From contig NZ_FPIP01000002.1 in NCBI RefSeq assembly GCF_900119075.1, positions 124,001 to 188,000 on the forward strand: a DNA stretch of 64,000 nt, given 5' to 3'. The stretch comes from Ruminococcus flavefaciens (lineage in GTDB: Bacteria; Bacillota; Clostridia; Oscillospirales; Ruminococcaceae). Under the pieces are notes generated by a model. It worked only from the letters and a program-made list of their open reading frames with translations, did not search any database and had not been told where the DNA came from. The translations under genes and the position numbers were made by a program. Positions 16,433 through 24,713 of this stretch are shown here, one piece after another; position 1 is the stretch's first letter, and each line of letters opens with the position of its first letter.

Positions 16433-16999
16433 ATGTTGTTTACAGACGGTGATTACGTTGAATCCAATGATAAACGCAGTATAGTGGCATTAAAGGAAAA
16501 TGCTGCAAGAATAGAATTGCGTAATACTAAAAGTATACAAGTTATTGATTATAAGCTTGATAAGGGCATAATACCTGAGAAAGACAAAGCTGATAAAGAT
16601 TTTTTTAAATGTGATCATATAGTTGAATGTCTAAATGATGATGATAAAATAGTATATGCTGTAGAATTGAAAGGCGAAGACGTTCCTCATGCTCTTGAAC
16701 AGCTTACTTCAACTGTCAAGCTGCTTTTTGAACCTGATTATAGAAAAAACTGCAAGCCTTTTCTGAAAGTGTGTAATAATAGCGAAATAGAAGCATTAAA
16801 AGGCAAAATGATAAGACTCAGAGCGGTTTCGCCTAAACCTGGAAGCAATATGAGAAAAGATAATGGCAAAAAACGTTCTGCAACACATAATGTCAAATAT
16901 GCAAAAGAAGGTGAACTTAGGCAGGCTTGTATTAGGTATAAAATCAATTTCGATATTGATAGTATCGTTGTTAAAACAGGACACAGTGAGAACATTTGA
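16433..16999 (+). CDS. Putative PD-(D/E)XK-like protein paired with the AAA ATPase
   Basis: The 188-residue protein is not a family I can name. A central stretch reads CDHIVECLNDDDKIVYAVEL and then KG, giving Asp61, Glu78 and Lys80 with Gln90 downstream, which fits a PD-(D/E)XK nuclease core (D, E-x-K, Q). The C-terminal third is basic (MRKDNGKKRSATHNVKYAKE), as for nucleic-acid contact. The start at 16433 follows GAGGAA and lies 4 bp after the ATPase stop, so the two are co-translated. If the reading is right, the ATPase senses and this protein cuts. The nuclease call rests on motif spacing only. Confidence 0.6.
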   Translation: MLFTDGDYVESNDKRSIVALKENAARIELRNTKSIQVIDYKLDKGIIPEKDKADKDFFKCDHIVECLNDDDKIVYAVELKGEDVPHALEQLTSTVKLLFEPDYRKNCKPFLKVCNNSEIEALKGKMIRLRAVSPKPGSNMRKDNGKKRSATHNVKYAKEGELRQACIRYKINFDIDSIVVKTGHSENI

Positions 17000-17132
17000 T
17001 TTTGAGAATTACATAATTAAACATAATTTCAATGGCCTTGGCGACGTCATCTCAAAGGAACATCAGCAAATAATAAAAGCTGCAATTGATTACAGATATG
17101 AAAAACTGCTGAACGGAGGTATCATACTGTGA
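16986..17132 (+). CDS. 48-residue hypothetical protein in the AAA operon
   Basis: The small protein starts MRTFDFENYIIKHN from a GTG at 16986, five bases after an AGGA, overlapping the end of the nuclease-like gene by 14 bp. It ends by overlapping the next gene by four bases (GTGA). The overlaps on both sides argue for a real coupled gene. No family was recognised; it may be an accessory or antitoxin-like partner of the following protein. Confidence 0.5.
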   Translation: MRTFDFENYIIKHNFNGLGDVISKEHQQIIKAAIDYRYEKLLNGGIIL

Positions 17133-17482
17133 GAGAATATACGATAAAAAGCACCAGAAAAGGCAAGGATTATATCTGGGGAACGCTTTATTACAGCGAT
17201 AAAACATCAAAATTCCGTATAAAGTTTCGCTGTCCGTCCGATGAAATGAGAAAGGACAAGCCGCCTGCAATGATACACAGATTTATGACCAACGGCAGAA
17301 TGAAGCTTGACTCAGAATTGTCCTCACTTTGGGTAAGCGATCGTATAATTCCCAAGGACAGGCAGAATATAGCGGATATTCTCCGTGAGAACAATCTGTC
17401 AACATATCGTGAGATAGATATGCTTGAGCTATGTATGGGTAGATGTACTCTTGATGATATTTATCTTACAAGAGAGAAATAA
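17129..17482 (+). CDS. 117-residue hypothetical protein in the AAA operon
   Basis: The protein starts at a GTG that overlaps the preceding small gene and reads REYTIKSTRKGKDYIWGTLYY, ending in MGRCTLDDIYLTREK. Similar short proteins with a 'DYIWGTLYYSD' start occur in other Firmicutes next to a tiny upstream gene, as far as I recall, with no known role. It has no signal or membrane segment. It is the last gene of the four-gene unit and is followed by a hairpin at 17562. Confidence 0.65.
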   Translation: MREYTIKSTRKGKDYIWGTLYYSDKTSKFRIKFRCPSDEMRKDKPPAMIHRFMTNGRMKLDSELSSLWVSDRIIPKDRQNIADILRENNLSTYREIDMLELCMGRCTLDDIYLTREK

Positions 17483-17551
17483 ATTGATAGGGCCAATTGA
17501 AATATGATGTGCTCCCCGTCAAGTAGGCAGAGGAAAAGCAAAAATAATTCT

Positions 17552-17761
17552 ATGTATTATAAAAGGCATCCGGTGATAGTTGTGCAGGATGCCTTTGTAT
17601 ATCTATATAATAAAAAATTCAAGTCCAAGCGCTCAGCATGGCTTTCTTCGCCTGTGCAAGAATCGACAATCATAAGGGCGCACAGGATTATTTACAGCGT
17701 TTTGTCTGCGCCGGAGGGGATAAAAGCGTTAGAGGCAATGCTTGATTTAGAAAATGACTGA
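17552..17761 (+). CDS. Doubtful 69-residue open frame
   Basis: An ATG at 17552 opens a 69-codon frame ending in EALEAMLDLEND-like sequence. Its first third overlaps the hairpin at 17562-17596 and no good ribosome site precedes it. The later part could be a remnant of a longer gene. No family was recognised. Confidence 0.2.
   Translation: MYYKRHPVIVVQDAFVYLYNKKFKSKRSAWLSSPVQESTIIRAHRIIYSVLSAPEGIKALEAMLDLEND
17562..17596 (+). terminator. Probable terminator of the AAA operon
   Basis: A 10 bp stem AAAGGCATCC/GGATGCCTTT with a 15-base loop lies 80 bp after the last gene. The T run is short, so termination may be partial. Confidence 0.6.
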
Positions 17762-17818
17762 CCGCAATAAAGCGACATCCGGTCAGAGCAACCAAATGCA
17801 TGGAAAGGAATCAGATAA

Positions 17819-18577
17819 ATGTTGAAAAATTTGTTTCAGGATCGTGAGAACTCCGGAAATATCATTGTAAAAGCCCCGAATAAAACACTTTTGGAGTCCA
17901 TATATCAGTACAATGACAAAATAGATAGATTCGAGAAAAATATAAAAAGAGCAGCGCTGCTATTTGTCATCATTATGGCAGTAATCTGGATTGGCGGAGA
18001 CATAGCCGGAATGAACTCGAATCTTGTGCTGATGTTTGGTCTGTTGACTATTTTCGGATATCCGTTGATATTGGTGATGGGGGTGATATGGGTAAGCAGA
18101 CCATCGCTGAAAAGAAAATTTGAGGAAATGTCAATGCTGGCTGGCGGTGAAATGGACGTACCTGATGATGCAATTGAAATTGAAATGTTATTTCCGAAAA
18201 TTGTTTCAGATGATTTTAATCAAAAAAAGAATCTTCTCTTTGATAACAGCCTGCAACTTGTCTATGCAGACACCGAAGCATTGTACTTTGTAGATGTGAC
18301 TGGAACTGCAAAAATATCTTATTCGCTGATGGAACCGTGGATAGATGCCGAAAACAATGCAAGGATTAAGCATTGGATTCAGAATAAAAAGCCGTCTGCT
18401 TATGCGAAGGATGGTGTGAAAAAGAAAGGAAGGCTGATCTCACTGATACCTTTTGTAGGGAGTTTTTTTTCGGATCATTATTTGATTCCATACAAATATA
18501 CAGTTCTTCATACAAGCAACGATGATTACTTGGTTTGTATTCCTGTATATGAAATGGGGAAGATTCAAAACCTTTGA
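17819..18577 (+). CDS. Two-pass membrane protein of unknown function
   Basis: The 252-residue protein has two membrane segments close together (about 43-62 and 69-92), a short cytoplasmic N-terminus and a C-terminal soluble domain of about 150 residues. The soluble part includes LLFDNSLQLVYADTEALYFV and a basic stretch KPSAYAKDGVKKKGR. No family was recognised. The ATG at 17819 follows GGAAAGGA. It is flanked by remnants and dispersed terminators, typical of the single-gene layout from here to 30 kb. Confidence 0.7.
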   Translation: MLKNLFQDRENSGNIIVKAPNKTLLESIYQYNDKIDRFEKNIKRAALLFVIIMAVIWIGGDIAGMNSNLVLMFGLLTIFGYPLILVMGVIWVSRPSLKRKFEEMSMLAGGEMDVPDDAIEIEMLFPKIVSDDFNQKKNLLFDNSLQLVYADTEALYFVDVTGTAKISYSLMEPWIDAENNARIKHWIQNKKPSAYAKDGVKKKGRLISLIPFVGSFFSDHYLIPYKYTVLHTSNDDYLVCIPVYEMGKIQNL

Positions 18578-18622
18578 TCTTGATTAAACGTTTAATTAGA
18601 CATTAGAAATGGAGTATACAAA

Positions 18623-18763
18623 ATGTTTGAATTCATAGGTTTTGTAAAAGAGGATTATAAACATGAACATGAATCACTGCCCTGCAATGCAAGAATAATT
18701 CCAGAAGAGGCATCGAATTTAAAGAGAATAACTGCCGGATTAATGGGGATTGCAATAGGATAA
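18623..18763 (+). pseudogene. Truncated 46-codon gene remnant
   Basis: The frame begins MFEFIGFVKEDYKHEHESLP after a GGAG and stops after ITAGLMGIAIG, just where a membrane segment would begin. The stop lies at the upstream edge of a dispersed terminator repeat. The start resembles the N-terminus of DUF3267-type membrane metalloproteins, but this is a weak match. It is probably a gene cut off by recombination at the terminator. Confidence 0.45.
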
Positions 18764-18810
18764 TTGAATATAAGAACTAAGGCAGCGTTTGGCTGCCTTT
18801 TAGTTTTATA
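18764..18810 (+). terminator. Dispersed terminator repeat, copy 1
   Basis: TTGAATATAAGAACTAA precedes a GGCAGC/GCTGCC stem and a T run. In this copy the stem can extend outward, because AGTTTTATAT follows the T run and partly pairs with ATATAAGAACT. Confidence 0.8.
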
Positions 18811-18909
18811 TGTTGCTTTATGTATATAAAGTACCTCGTCAGCTGCCACGTTTTAAAAGAAGACAATGTTTAACGAGCTAGTTTAACGTTTTTTCTGCCG
18901 ATTTGTCTT

Positions 18910-19066
18910 TTATTCATTATAGAACGTAAAAGGAACTCCGCCGGAAGCATTTTCCTGTGAATCATACCAGTAAGCTTTATTATCAGCGGCCATGAAACTT
19001 ATCGTACCGCTGCCGTCCGTATAATCTATCGTATAGAAAGTGCTTCGACCGTTATGAGAAGAAAGC
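18910..19066 (-). pseudogene. C-terminal remnant of an unknown protein
   Basis: On the minus strand an uninterrupted frame of about 52 codons reads STFYTIDYTDGSGTISFMAA and then DNKAYWYDSQENASGGVPFT before a TAA at 18910. No start codon or ribosome site lies upstream in this frame, and the sequence shifts frame near 19066. It looks like the 3' end of a decayed gene. With the adjacent terminators it fills the gap between the remnant at 18763 and the dockerin gene. Confidence 0.4.
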
Positions 19067-19113
19067 TTCTCTCAAATGATCAGGCGCAGGCACAGTAAAT
19101 ATTTTCAAATAAT

Positions 19114-19155
19114 AACCGCAGACGAAGCATTTTTTCGTCTGCGGTTCTGTTTTTA
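19114..19155. terminator. Bidirectional terminator after the dockerin gene
   Basis: A perfect 13 bp stem AACCGCAGACGAA/TTCGTCTGCGGTT lies just beyond the stop of the minus-strand dockerin gene at 19158, with a T-rich stretch on its right. Confidence 0.8.
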
Positions 19156-19157
19156 TA

Positions 19158-21740
19158 TCAGTAAGTCAGATCGTACCTTGATACGCCTTTTTCGAGAGTC
19201 TTTATAGACCAGACGTCAGGACCTGCGGGAGTGTAGCTGGAAAGCTTGAGGTACTCCTGTATCTCCTCGCAGTCTATCCAGCCAAGTACATCTCCTGAGG
19301 TGAATATCTCGAGAAAAGCAGGCTTTCCGTCGCTGTCGCTGCCGATAAGGTACAGTGTGGACTGTCCCGCGTCAAACATCTGTCCTATCATTTGACCGGG
19401 CTGATCATTAAGATGCTTGTCCAGCTCACGGGAAAGCTTTCTCGTTCTGCCTACAAGCTGGTCGGGCAGATTCTTTCCGGAAGCATTTTCACTCGTCATC
19501 ATGGCTGTCAGTCTTTCGTACCAGTTCTCGTCGTAACCTATCCTGAACAGCTCGTCATATGTATTCTTATCCGTTCCGTTTTTGGAACTGTCATAGGACA
19601 TCCTGTATGCGGCTCCGTTCTCATCATATAAAGTCATAGCCTGCTGTCTTCCCCAGGCAAAATTCTGAGAAACAACAAGCAGCATGGGCTTGGGATCCGC
19701 AACAAGTCCGTAGGAGCCGCCCTCACCCTTTACAACCTGCTTCTTCATGCTGAGCAGATCGAATATGTCGAGAACTCCGTCTTCGTTCATATCTGCATTC
19801 TCAGGCTTTCTGAGCTCGCCGCTGCCCAGGATCCATTTTTGAAGGACAACCACATCGGAAATTCCGAAGACACCGTCATAATTGCAGTCTCCAAGGATAA
19901 GCGGATCGCACTCCTCCCTGCTGATTATGCTCGGGATAAGATCGTTATCGAACCTGACAGATACCTCTGAGTCCTTGGGCTCATACTCGCTCTTTCCACC
20001 ACTGTAGCCGAAATCTGCAGTCAAGGTACCCGGCCTGTCTCCCTTATAAAGCAGCACTCTTGCATAGGGAGCGCCGAGGATATCAACCAGCTGCGCATTC
20101 TCAAGATGGTAATCGAAGCTCTTTTTCAGCTCGGGTATGCCATCCTGTGAAAGATCAATGCTGAAAGCATTGCTGACTGAGCAAAATACCAGGTACTCAT
20201 CATGGACGGAGATATTGCCGTTCTTTTTTATGTATTCCCTTGTCTCGGCGATAGTATCCGGCACCCAGCTGTAGAGATCGGTCTCGGTTATAACGCCGTC
20301 CTTGTCTATACTGAAGCTGAGGTTTAAGTTTTCTCTAGAGCTGCTTCCAATATTACCGCGGTAGTCATCGAAGTACACGGACAGCTTTGAAGACGGCTTC
20401 GGCTTGAATACATTGACGCTGTAGCGTATCTCCTTATTGACGTATTCCAGCTCCTTTTCCGTAATACCAAGCTGTTTCAGTTCCGAGAGGTATTTTTCAT
20501 ATGCCTCCGAGGAGGTGTCCTCGGGCTCCGGGAACGTAAAGACCTTTGAGTACACCTGACATTCATACGGATTGTATTCTTCTCCGTCCAGCAGATCCAT
20601 ATATATCCTCTTTGAAAGTCCCTTGCCGTTTCTGTCAGACCTGCGTATACAGCATACATAGCCGTCTGCAACATATGACGCGCCGTGCTCATTTTCAAAC
20701 TTCACGGTCTGAGCATAATCCGTAGGAACCCATTCCGGAAGATCGCTGCTGTTCTTGACGATCTTGAAGTCCAAACTCTGAGCCTCGTCATTTTCAATAG
20801 TAAAGTTGCTGCTTATCACTTTATTTACCGTATTATCAAAGCGGACATGGCTGAAATCAACATCGCACTCGCCACGTGAAACAGGCTCGTACATCTTTAC
20901 TGTCATTACGGGAGCACCGTCTGGAGCATTGCTCATATCAGCCAGCTTTTCACTGACAGTATAGCTTATGACCTCCTTCACCTGAGCATCGCCTTTTTGC
21001 TCCATTTTCAGTTCCTCTCCTGCCGAGCTCAATACATCGCCGCAATAGATCAGATAATTGTTGAAGACGCAGACATTTCCGTGTTCCGTTATGAAGTCAT
21101 TATACTCTTCAATGCTGTCAGGCATGAATTCAAAGATATCCCGCTGTCTTTGGTTGAAAATAGTGGTCTGATAACCGAATTTATAGGTGTTCGAGGAAGT
21201 GACCACAGGAGTTTCTCCGTCATACCAGCCCTCCTCCAGCGTCACATCTATATATGAAAGAACAGGTCTATATACCTCGATTCTGAAGTAATTGTCCAGC
21301 TCTTCTGTATCCTCGGATATTCCTGCTGCCTTCAGTCTTTTATAATATTCCTCATATGCCTCCGTGTCGCTCTTGTCGGGAGCGTCATCGGGACTGAAGT
21401 TTATTTCTCCTGAAAAGGCATATTGTACATTTACGGATGACTTGTCGGACAATGTACAATCCATGGCATAATAAGCATTAGGCGCCTTTGAACGCTGCTG
21501 TATAACGCAGACATACTCGCCCTGCACAAAGGTGGCACCATGCTTGTTGATGAACTCAAATGCATCCAGATAGTTCTTCGGTACCCAATCAGGAGCATTG
21601 ATAGCAGCAAGCTTTTCGGGAAACGACACACTGACATCAGGACTCACACCGACCGCAGCCGTCGTCACTGAAGAGGCTCCTGCAGAAAGCATCACCGCCG
21701 CCGAAGCCGCAAATGATAATAAACGTTTAAAAATACTCAT
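19158..21740 (-). CDS. Secreted repeat protein with an internal dockerin
   Basis: The 860-residue protein has a signal peptide (MSIFKRLLSFAASAAVMLSA) and two tandem copies of a two-part module. The first part recurs as WVPKNYLDAFEFINKHGA and WVPTDYAQTVKFENEHGA, the second as PDSIEEYNDFITEHGN and PDTIAETREYIKKNGN. A dockerin follows at residues 617-675 (GDCNYDGVFGISDVVVLQKW and ADMNEDGVLDIFDLLSMKKQ). Unusually, about 185 residues follow the dockerin, ending in a domain of unknown fold. It should dock on a cohesin scaffold; its catalytic or binding role is not evident. The ATG at 21740 has AGGAGG upstream. A Thr- or Pro-rich linker is lacking. Confidence 0.85.
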   Translation of the reverse strand: MSIFKRLLSFAASAAVMLSAGASSVTTAAVGVSPDVSVSFPEKLAAINAPDWVPKNYLDAFEFINKHGATFVQGEYVCVIQQRSKAPNAYYAMDCTLSDKSSVNVQYAFSGEINFSPDDAPDKSDTEAYEEYYKRLKAAGISEDTEELDNYFRIEVYRPVLSYIDVTLEEGWYDGETPVVTSSNTYKFGYQTTIFNQRQRDIFEFMPDSIEEYNDFITEHGNVCVFNNYLIYCGDVLSSAGEELKMEQKGDAQVKEVISYTVSEKLADMSNAPDGAPVMTVKMYEPVSRGECDVDFSHVRFDNTVNKVISSNFTIENDEAQSLDFKIVKNSSDLPEWVPTDYAQTVKFENEHGASYVADGYVCCIRRSDRNGKGLSKRIYMDLLDGEEYNPYECQVYSKVFTFPEPEDTSSEAYEKYLSELKQLGITEKELEYVNKEIRYSVNVFKPKPSSKLSVYFDDYRGNIGSSSRENLNLSFSIDKDGVITETDLYSWVPDTIAETREYIKKNGNISVHDEYLVFCSVSNAFSIDLSQDGIPELKKSFDYHLENAQLVDILGAPYARVLLYKGDRPGTLTADFGYSGGKSEYEPKDSEVSVRFDNDLIPSIISREECDPLILGDCNYDGVFGISDVVVLQKWILGSGELRKPENADMNEDGVLDIFDLLSMKKQVVKGEGGSYGLVADPKPMLLVVSQNFAWGRQQAMTLYDENGAAYRMSYDSSKNGTDKNTYDELFRIGYDENWYERLTAMMTSENASGKNLPDQLVGRTRKLSRELDKHLNDQPGQMIGQMFDAGQSTLYLIGSDSDGKPAFLEIFTSGDVLGWIDCEEIQEYLKLSSYTPAGPDVWSIKTLEKGVSRYDLTY

Positions 21741-21940
21741 ATCTAACCTCCTTGCGTGTATTTTCCTTTACACATATTATAACGTCTGAAAATTGACGAT
21801 GTGCGGCTGAAATTGTAAATATCCTGTTAATTATGCTGCAAGATGGAAAACTTCCGCTCCCCGCAGAAAAACAGGAGCAGCCCCACGCCGCAGCAAAAGC
21901 TGTTCAGTGAAAATAAACCCGCTGAACATATACTTTCCAT

Positions 21941-23110
21941 TCATAGTATTTCCTTTGTAATTGATCGACCTGCTATAAGACGTTTTCTCATTGCGCATAG
22001 ATCGAATACATCAAGTCTGTCGTCCTCGCAGAGATCTCCGGCTTTCCAGTTTTCCAGTTCAACATCGGAAACAGCAAGCAGCCACTTCTGCATAAGCACA
22101 AGATCGGAGACGTTGAAGCTGCCGTCAGCGTTTACATCACCTGCAATGAAAGTTTCACCTCTGAGAGTATCACTGATGACCTTCAAAAGCGACTTTTCGC
22201 CCTTTGCGTCCTGTGTGAGCTCCCAAATCATGATACCGCCATAGCCTTTCGCCAGCTCTGCTTTCTTAGCTATCGTAGCAGCTCCGTTGTATGCGATATC
22301 GTTGTAGTTGTCGGCATTATAATACTCGCCGTCTTTGCTCACTATATCCGCAAATGACATATATGAGTTCCAGTCAAGCTCACCGTCAGATGTATAGCCT
22401 CTGCCGTAAAACGGTACACCGAGAACCAGCTTCTCTTTAGGAATTTTCTTTTTTGCTGAGAAGTAATCGAGGCACTTGCCAGAGTATTCATACGATGCAT
22501 GGGAGTATCTGTCCTCGTCATTGTCATATGCCATAATATTTACGAAGTCGAACAGTGCAAAGGTTTCGGGAGTGACTTTTTCAGCTACCCACTGAGCTGT
22601 AGCTGTGGACATCTCCATATTTCTTTCGTCACAGAGAGCACGTAGCTCCATACACCAGTCTCCGTAGAAATTCCATATTTGATGATCAGAACCCAGCTCG
22701 ATATCAAGATCGATACCGTCAAAGTCGTAGCTTTCACAGTAATTCATAATATTCGCATTGAATGCTGTTCTCTTATCAGCTGTGTCAAGGTGTTGAAGAT
22801 AACCGTCACAGCCATCGCCGCCGCCCAGTGCAGCAAATACTTTCACATCATTGCTGTGTGCATCAGAGATAATGCTTTTTAATTTGCTTTCGGGAATATT
22901 ACAGTGCAGCTTGCCATTTTCATCGGGATTGCAGAAGGCGATGTTGATATGTGTCAGCTCACTGAGGTCCAGCTCACTGAACGGACGATAGTTCCAATCG
23001 GGAAGGTAACCGACTATCCTATGCTTTGCTTCACTTTCTGCTGCCGATGAATATGTAGGAATCAAAAGAACTGCTGCGGCAGTTACGGCGATTATCCTGT
23101 GTGTCTTCAT
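21941..23110 (-). CDS. Secreted GH18 chitinase-like enzyme with dockerin
   Basis: The 389-residue protein has a signal peptide (residues 1-24), a glycoside hydrolase family 18 barrel with the catalytic motif DGIDLDIE (131-138, Glu138 the acid), and a C-terminal dockerin from residue 324 (GDVNADGSFNVSDLVLMQKW, then DLCEDDRLDVFDLCAMRKRL). GH18 enzymes cleave chitin or N-glycan cores, so this may turn over fungal walls or host glycoproteins as a cellulosome part. The start at 23110 is supported by AAGGAGGT and the signal peptide; the longer frame to 23200 runs into the promoter. Confidence 0.92.
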   Translation of the reverse strand: MKTHRIIAVTAAAVLLIPTYSSAAESEAKHRIVGYLPDWNYRPFSELDLSELTHINIAFCNPDENGKLHCNIPESKLKSIISDAHSNDVKVFAALGGGDGCDGYLQHLDTADKRTAFNANIMNYCESYDFDGIDLDIELGSDHQIWNFYGDWCMELRALCDERNMEMSTATAQWVAEKVTPETFALFDFVNIMAYDNDEDRYSHASYEYSGKCLDYFSAKKKIPKEKLVLGVPFYGRGYTSDGELDWNSYMSFADIVSKDGEYYNADNYNDIAYNGAATIAKKAELAKGYGGIMIWELTQDAKGEKSLLKVISDTLRGETFIAGDVNADGSFNVSDLVLMQKWLLAVSDVELENWKAGDLCEDDRLDVFDLCAMRKRLIAGRSITKEIL

Positions 23111-23171
23111 ACAGAACCTCCTTTTTGGCATATTTGGCCATGGGGACTTCTCCTTATGTTTAGATAATTTT

Positions 23172-23200
23172 ATTTTATCATATTTTAGTATATATGGCAA
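23172..23200 (-). promoter_or_regulatory. Promoter of the GH18 gene
   Basis: On the minus strand TTGCCA (23195-23200) and TAAAAT (23172-23177) are 17 bp apart, about 60 bp before the start codon. Confidence 0.6.
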
Positions 23201-23211
23201 TATCCAATATC

Positions 23212-23240
23212 TTGAAAAAATAAGGAGTATGTGGTATAAT
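23212..23240 (+). promoter_or_regulatory. Promoter of the DUF4253 gene
   Basis: TTGAAA (23212-23217) and TATAAT (23235-23240) are 17 bp apart, and the -35 lies only 12 bp from the -35 of the divergent GH18 promoter. Confidence 0.65.
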
Positions 23241-23263
23241 GGTAAAAAACAAGGAGTACGGAT

Positions 23264-24034
23264 ATGGGACTATTTTCAAAGCTTTTAGGGAACAAAGAGC
23301 AGCCACTGGTGCAGCCGAATGATAATGCAAAACAGATAGCGGAACTTACTGGCTGTGAATGTAAAAATATAAGCGGCTTTCTGAACAGCGATAGTATAAT
23401 GAAGCTATATAAAGATGAATCGGAAAAGGGGCAAAGAGAAGGATATATACCGGTAATACTTGTGCTTAATGGTCATCTTCTTGAGATGATACAGTGCAAT
23501 TACAAAGACAATGGCGGAGCCGAGAGTTACAGGAGCAAGATGCTTAGCGCCGATATATCTCATGGAGAGTCCTTCTTAAAACAGCGCTTTGATGAGAATA
23601 CGGAAATGTTTGAGGAAGACTTTGGTGATGATGATATATATGGCGAATACACCGACGGCGTAACGCCTGCTTTAAACTTTCTGAGCACTGATAATAATGA
23701 AAAGCTTATTCTTGCCAGAATCCCTGCGAATAAGCCATGGGAAGTCTTCGCGTGGATACCTTTCGGTGGTTGGAATGAATGCCCTGATACCGAAGACATG
23801 ATGGCAGTCTGCAAGTATTGGCATGAGAAATATAAAGCTGTGCCTGCTGTTATTTCAAGCGATGAACTACAGATGTTTCTTTCTGCTCCGATAAAAAGTA
23901 TAGATGAAGCCTTGAAAGCAGCTGAAGAACATTACGCTTTCTGCAATGATACTGTGGATCAGGGAGCAGGTACGATAAAAGCACTTGCCAGTACACTTAA
24001 GGATTCAAACGTCTGGTATTTCTGGTGGGACTGA
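23264..24034 (+). CDS. DUF4253 domain protein
   Basis: The 256-residue cytosolic protein matches DUF4253 by its C-terminal half: a WIPFGGWNECPDTEDMM stretch, a VCKYWHEKYKAVPAVIS segment, and the tail with EEHYAFCNDTVDQGAGTI ending FWWD. The function of this family is unknown; members are often isolated genes near toxin-immunity loci. The ATG at 23264 has AAGGAG eight bases upstream. It is followed by a dispersed terminator copy and then kptA. Confidence 0.8.
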   Translation: MGLFSKLLGNKEQPLVQPNDNAKQIAELTGCECKNISGFLNSDSIMKLYKDESEKGQREGYIPVILVLNGHLLEMIQCNYKDNGGAESYRSKMLSADISHGESFLKQRFDENTEMFEEDFGDDDIYGEYTDGVTPALNFLSTDNNEKLILARIPANKPWEVFAWIPFGGWNECPDTEDMMAVCKYWHEKYKAVPAVISSDELQMFLSAPIKSIDEALKAAEEHYAFCNDTVDQGAGTIKALASTLKDSNVWYFWWD

Positions 24035-24059
24035 TACATTTCAAAGCTGCAATTATAAC

Positions 24060-24102
24060 TGAATATAAGAACTAAGGCAGCCCGTAAAGGGCTGCTGTTC
24101 AT
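24060..24102 (+). terminator. Dispersed terminator repeat, copy 2
   Basis: TGAATATAAGAACTAAG leads into a GCAGCCC/GGGCTGC stem. The leader is identical to copy 1 at 18764, although the T run is weak. Confidence 0.7.
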
Positions 24103-24133
24103 TCATAGGATATAATAAGTAATGAGGTGAAAA

Positions 24134-24688
24134 ATGAACGAATTGTCGAAATATCTGTGTTTGCTCCTTCGCCATCAGCCTGCGAAAGCGGAGCTTGATA
24201 TGGATGAGCACGGCTGGGTATCAGTAGAACAGCTCATAAACGGCGTTAACGGCCACAGCAATTATAATCTGGATCGTGAACTGCTTGAACAGATAGTAGC
24301 CGAGGACAACAAGGGGCGCTACAGATATGATGAAAAACACGAAAAGATCAAGTGCTGTCAGGGACACTCGGTTCCCTGGGTTGAGCCCGAGCTTGAATAC
24401 TGCGAACCACCTGATTTTCTGTACCACGGAACGACTACAAAGGCTCTTGAAGCCATTGTAGAAAGCGGAGCTATAAAGAAGATGCAGCGACATGCTGTAC
24501 ATATGCAGGCTGATATAAGCAAATCATGGCAGTCGGCTGAGCGCTGGCATAAGACTCCTGTTGTGCTAAAAATAGCAGCATCGGAGATGAACAAGGCCGG
24601 ATATAGGTTCGGAGTTACCGAGAACGAGGTCTGGTGTACCGAGGAAGTGCCTGTGAAGTATATTTGTGACAGGGTTTATACCAAATAA
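24134..24688 (+). CDS. kptA: RNA 2'-phosphotransferase, KptA/Tpt1 family
   Basis: The 184-residue protein is a KptA/Tpt1 enzyme, which removes a 2'-phosphate from RNA using NAD+, releasing ADP-ribose 1''-2'' cyclic phosphate. Family marks are LLRHQP with Arg13 and His14 of the active site, HGWVSVEQLI, QGHS (75-79 region), DFLYHGTTTKALEAI, and ENEVWCTEEVP. The Arg normally found just before xxQGHS appears as Lys73, a conservative but notable change. Bacterial substrates of KptA are unknown; some members ADP-ribosylate nucleic acid ends. It lies 2.4 kb from an ADP-ribosylglycohydrolase gene. Confidence 0.9.
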   Translation: MNELSKYLCLLLRHQPAKAELDMDEHGWVSVEQLINGVNGHSNYNLDRELLEQIVAEDNKGRYRYDEKHEKIKCCQGHSVPWVEPELEYCEPPDFLYHGTTTKALEAIVESGAIKKMQRHAVHMQADISKSWQSAERWHKTPVVLKIAASEMNKAGYRFGVTENEVWCTEEVPVKYICDRVYTK

Positions 24689-24713
24689 TAGTTTACGTTT
24701 AGGGGGAGAAAAC

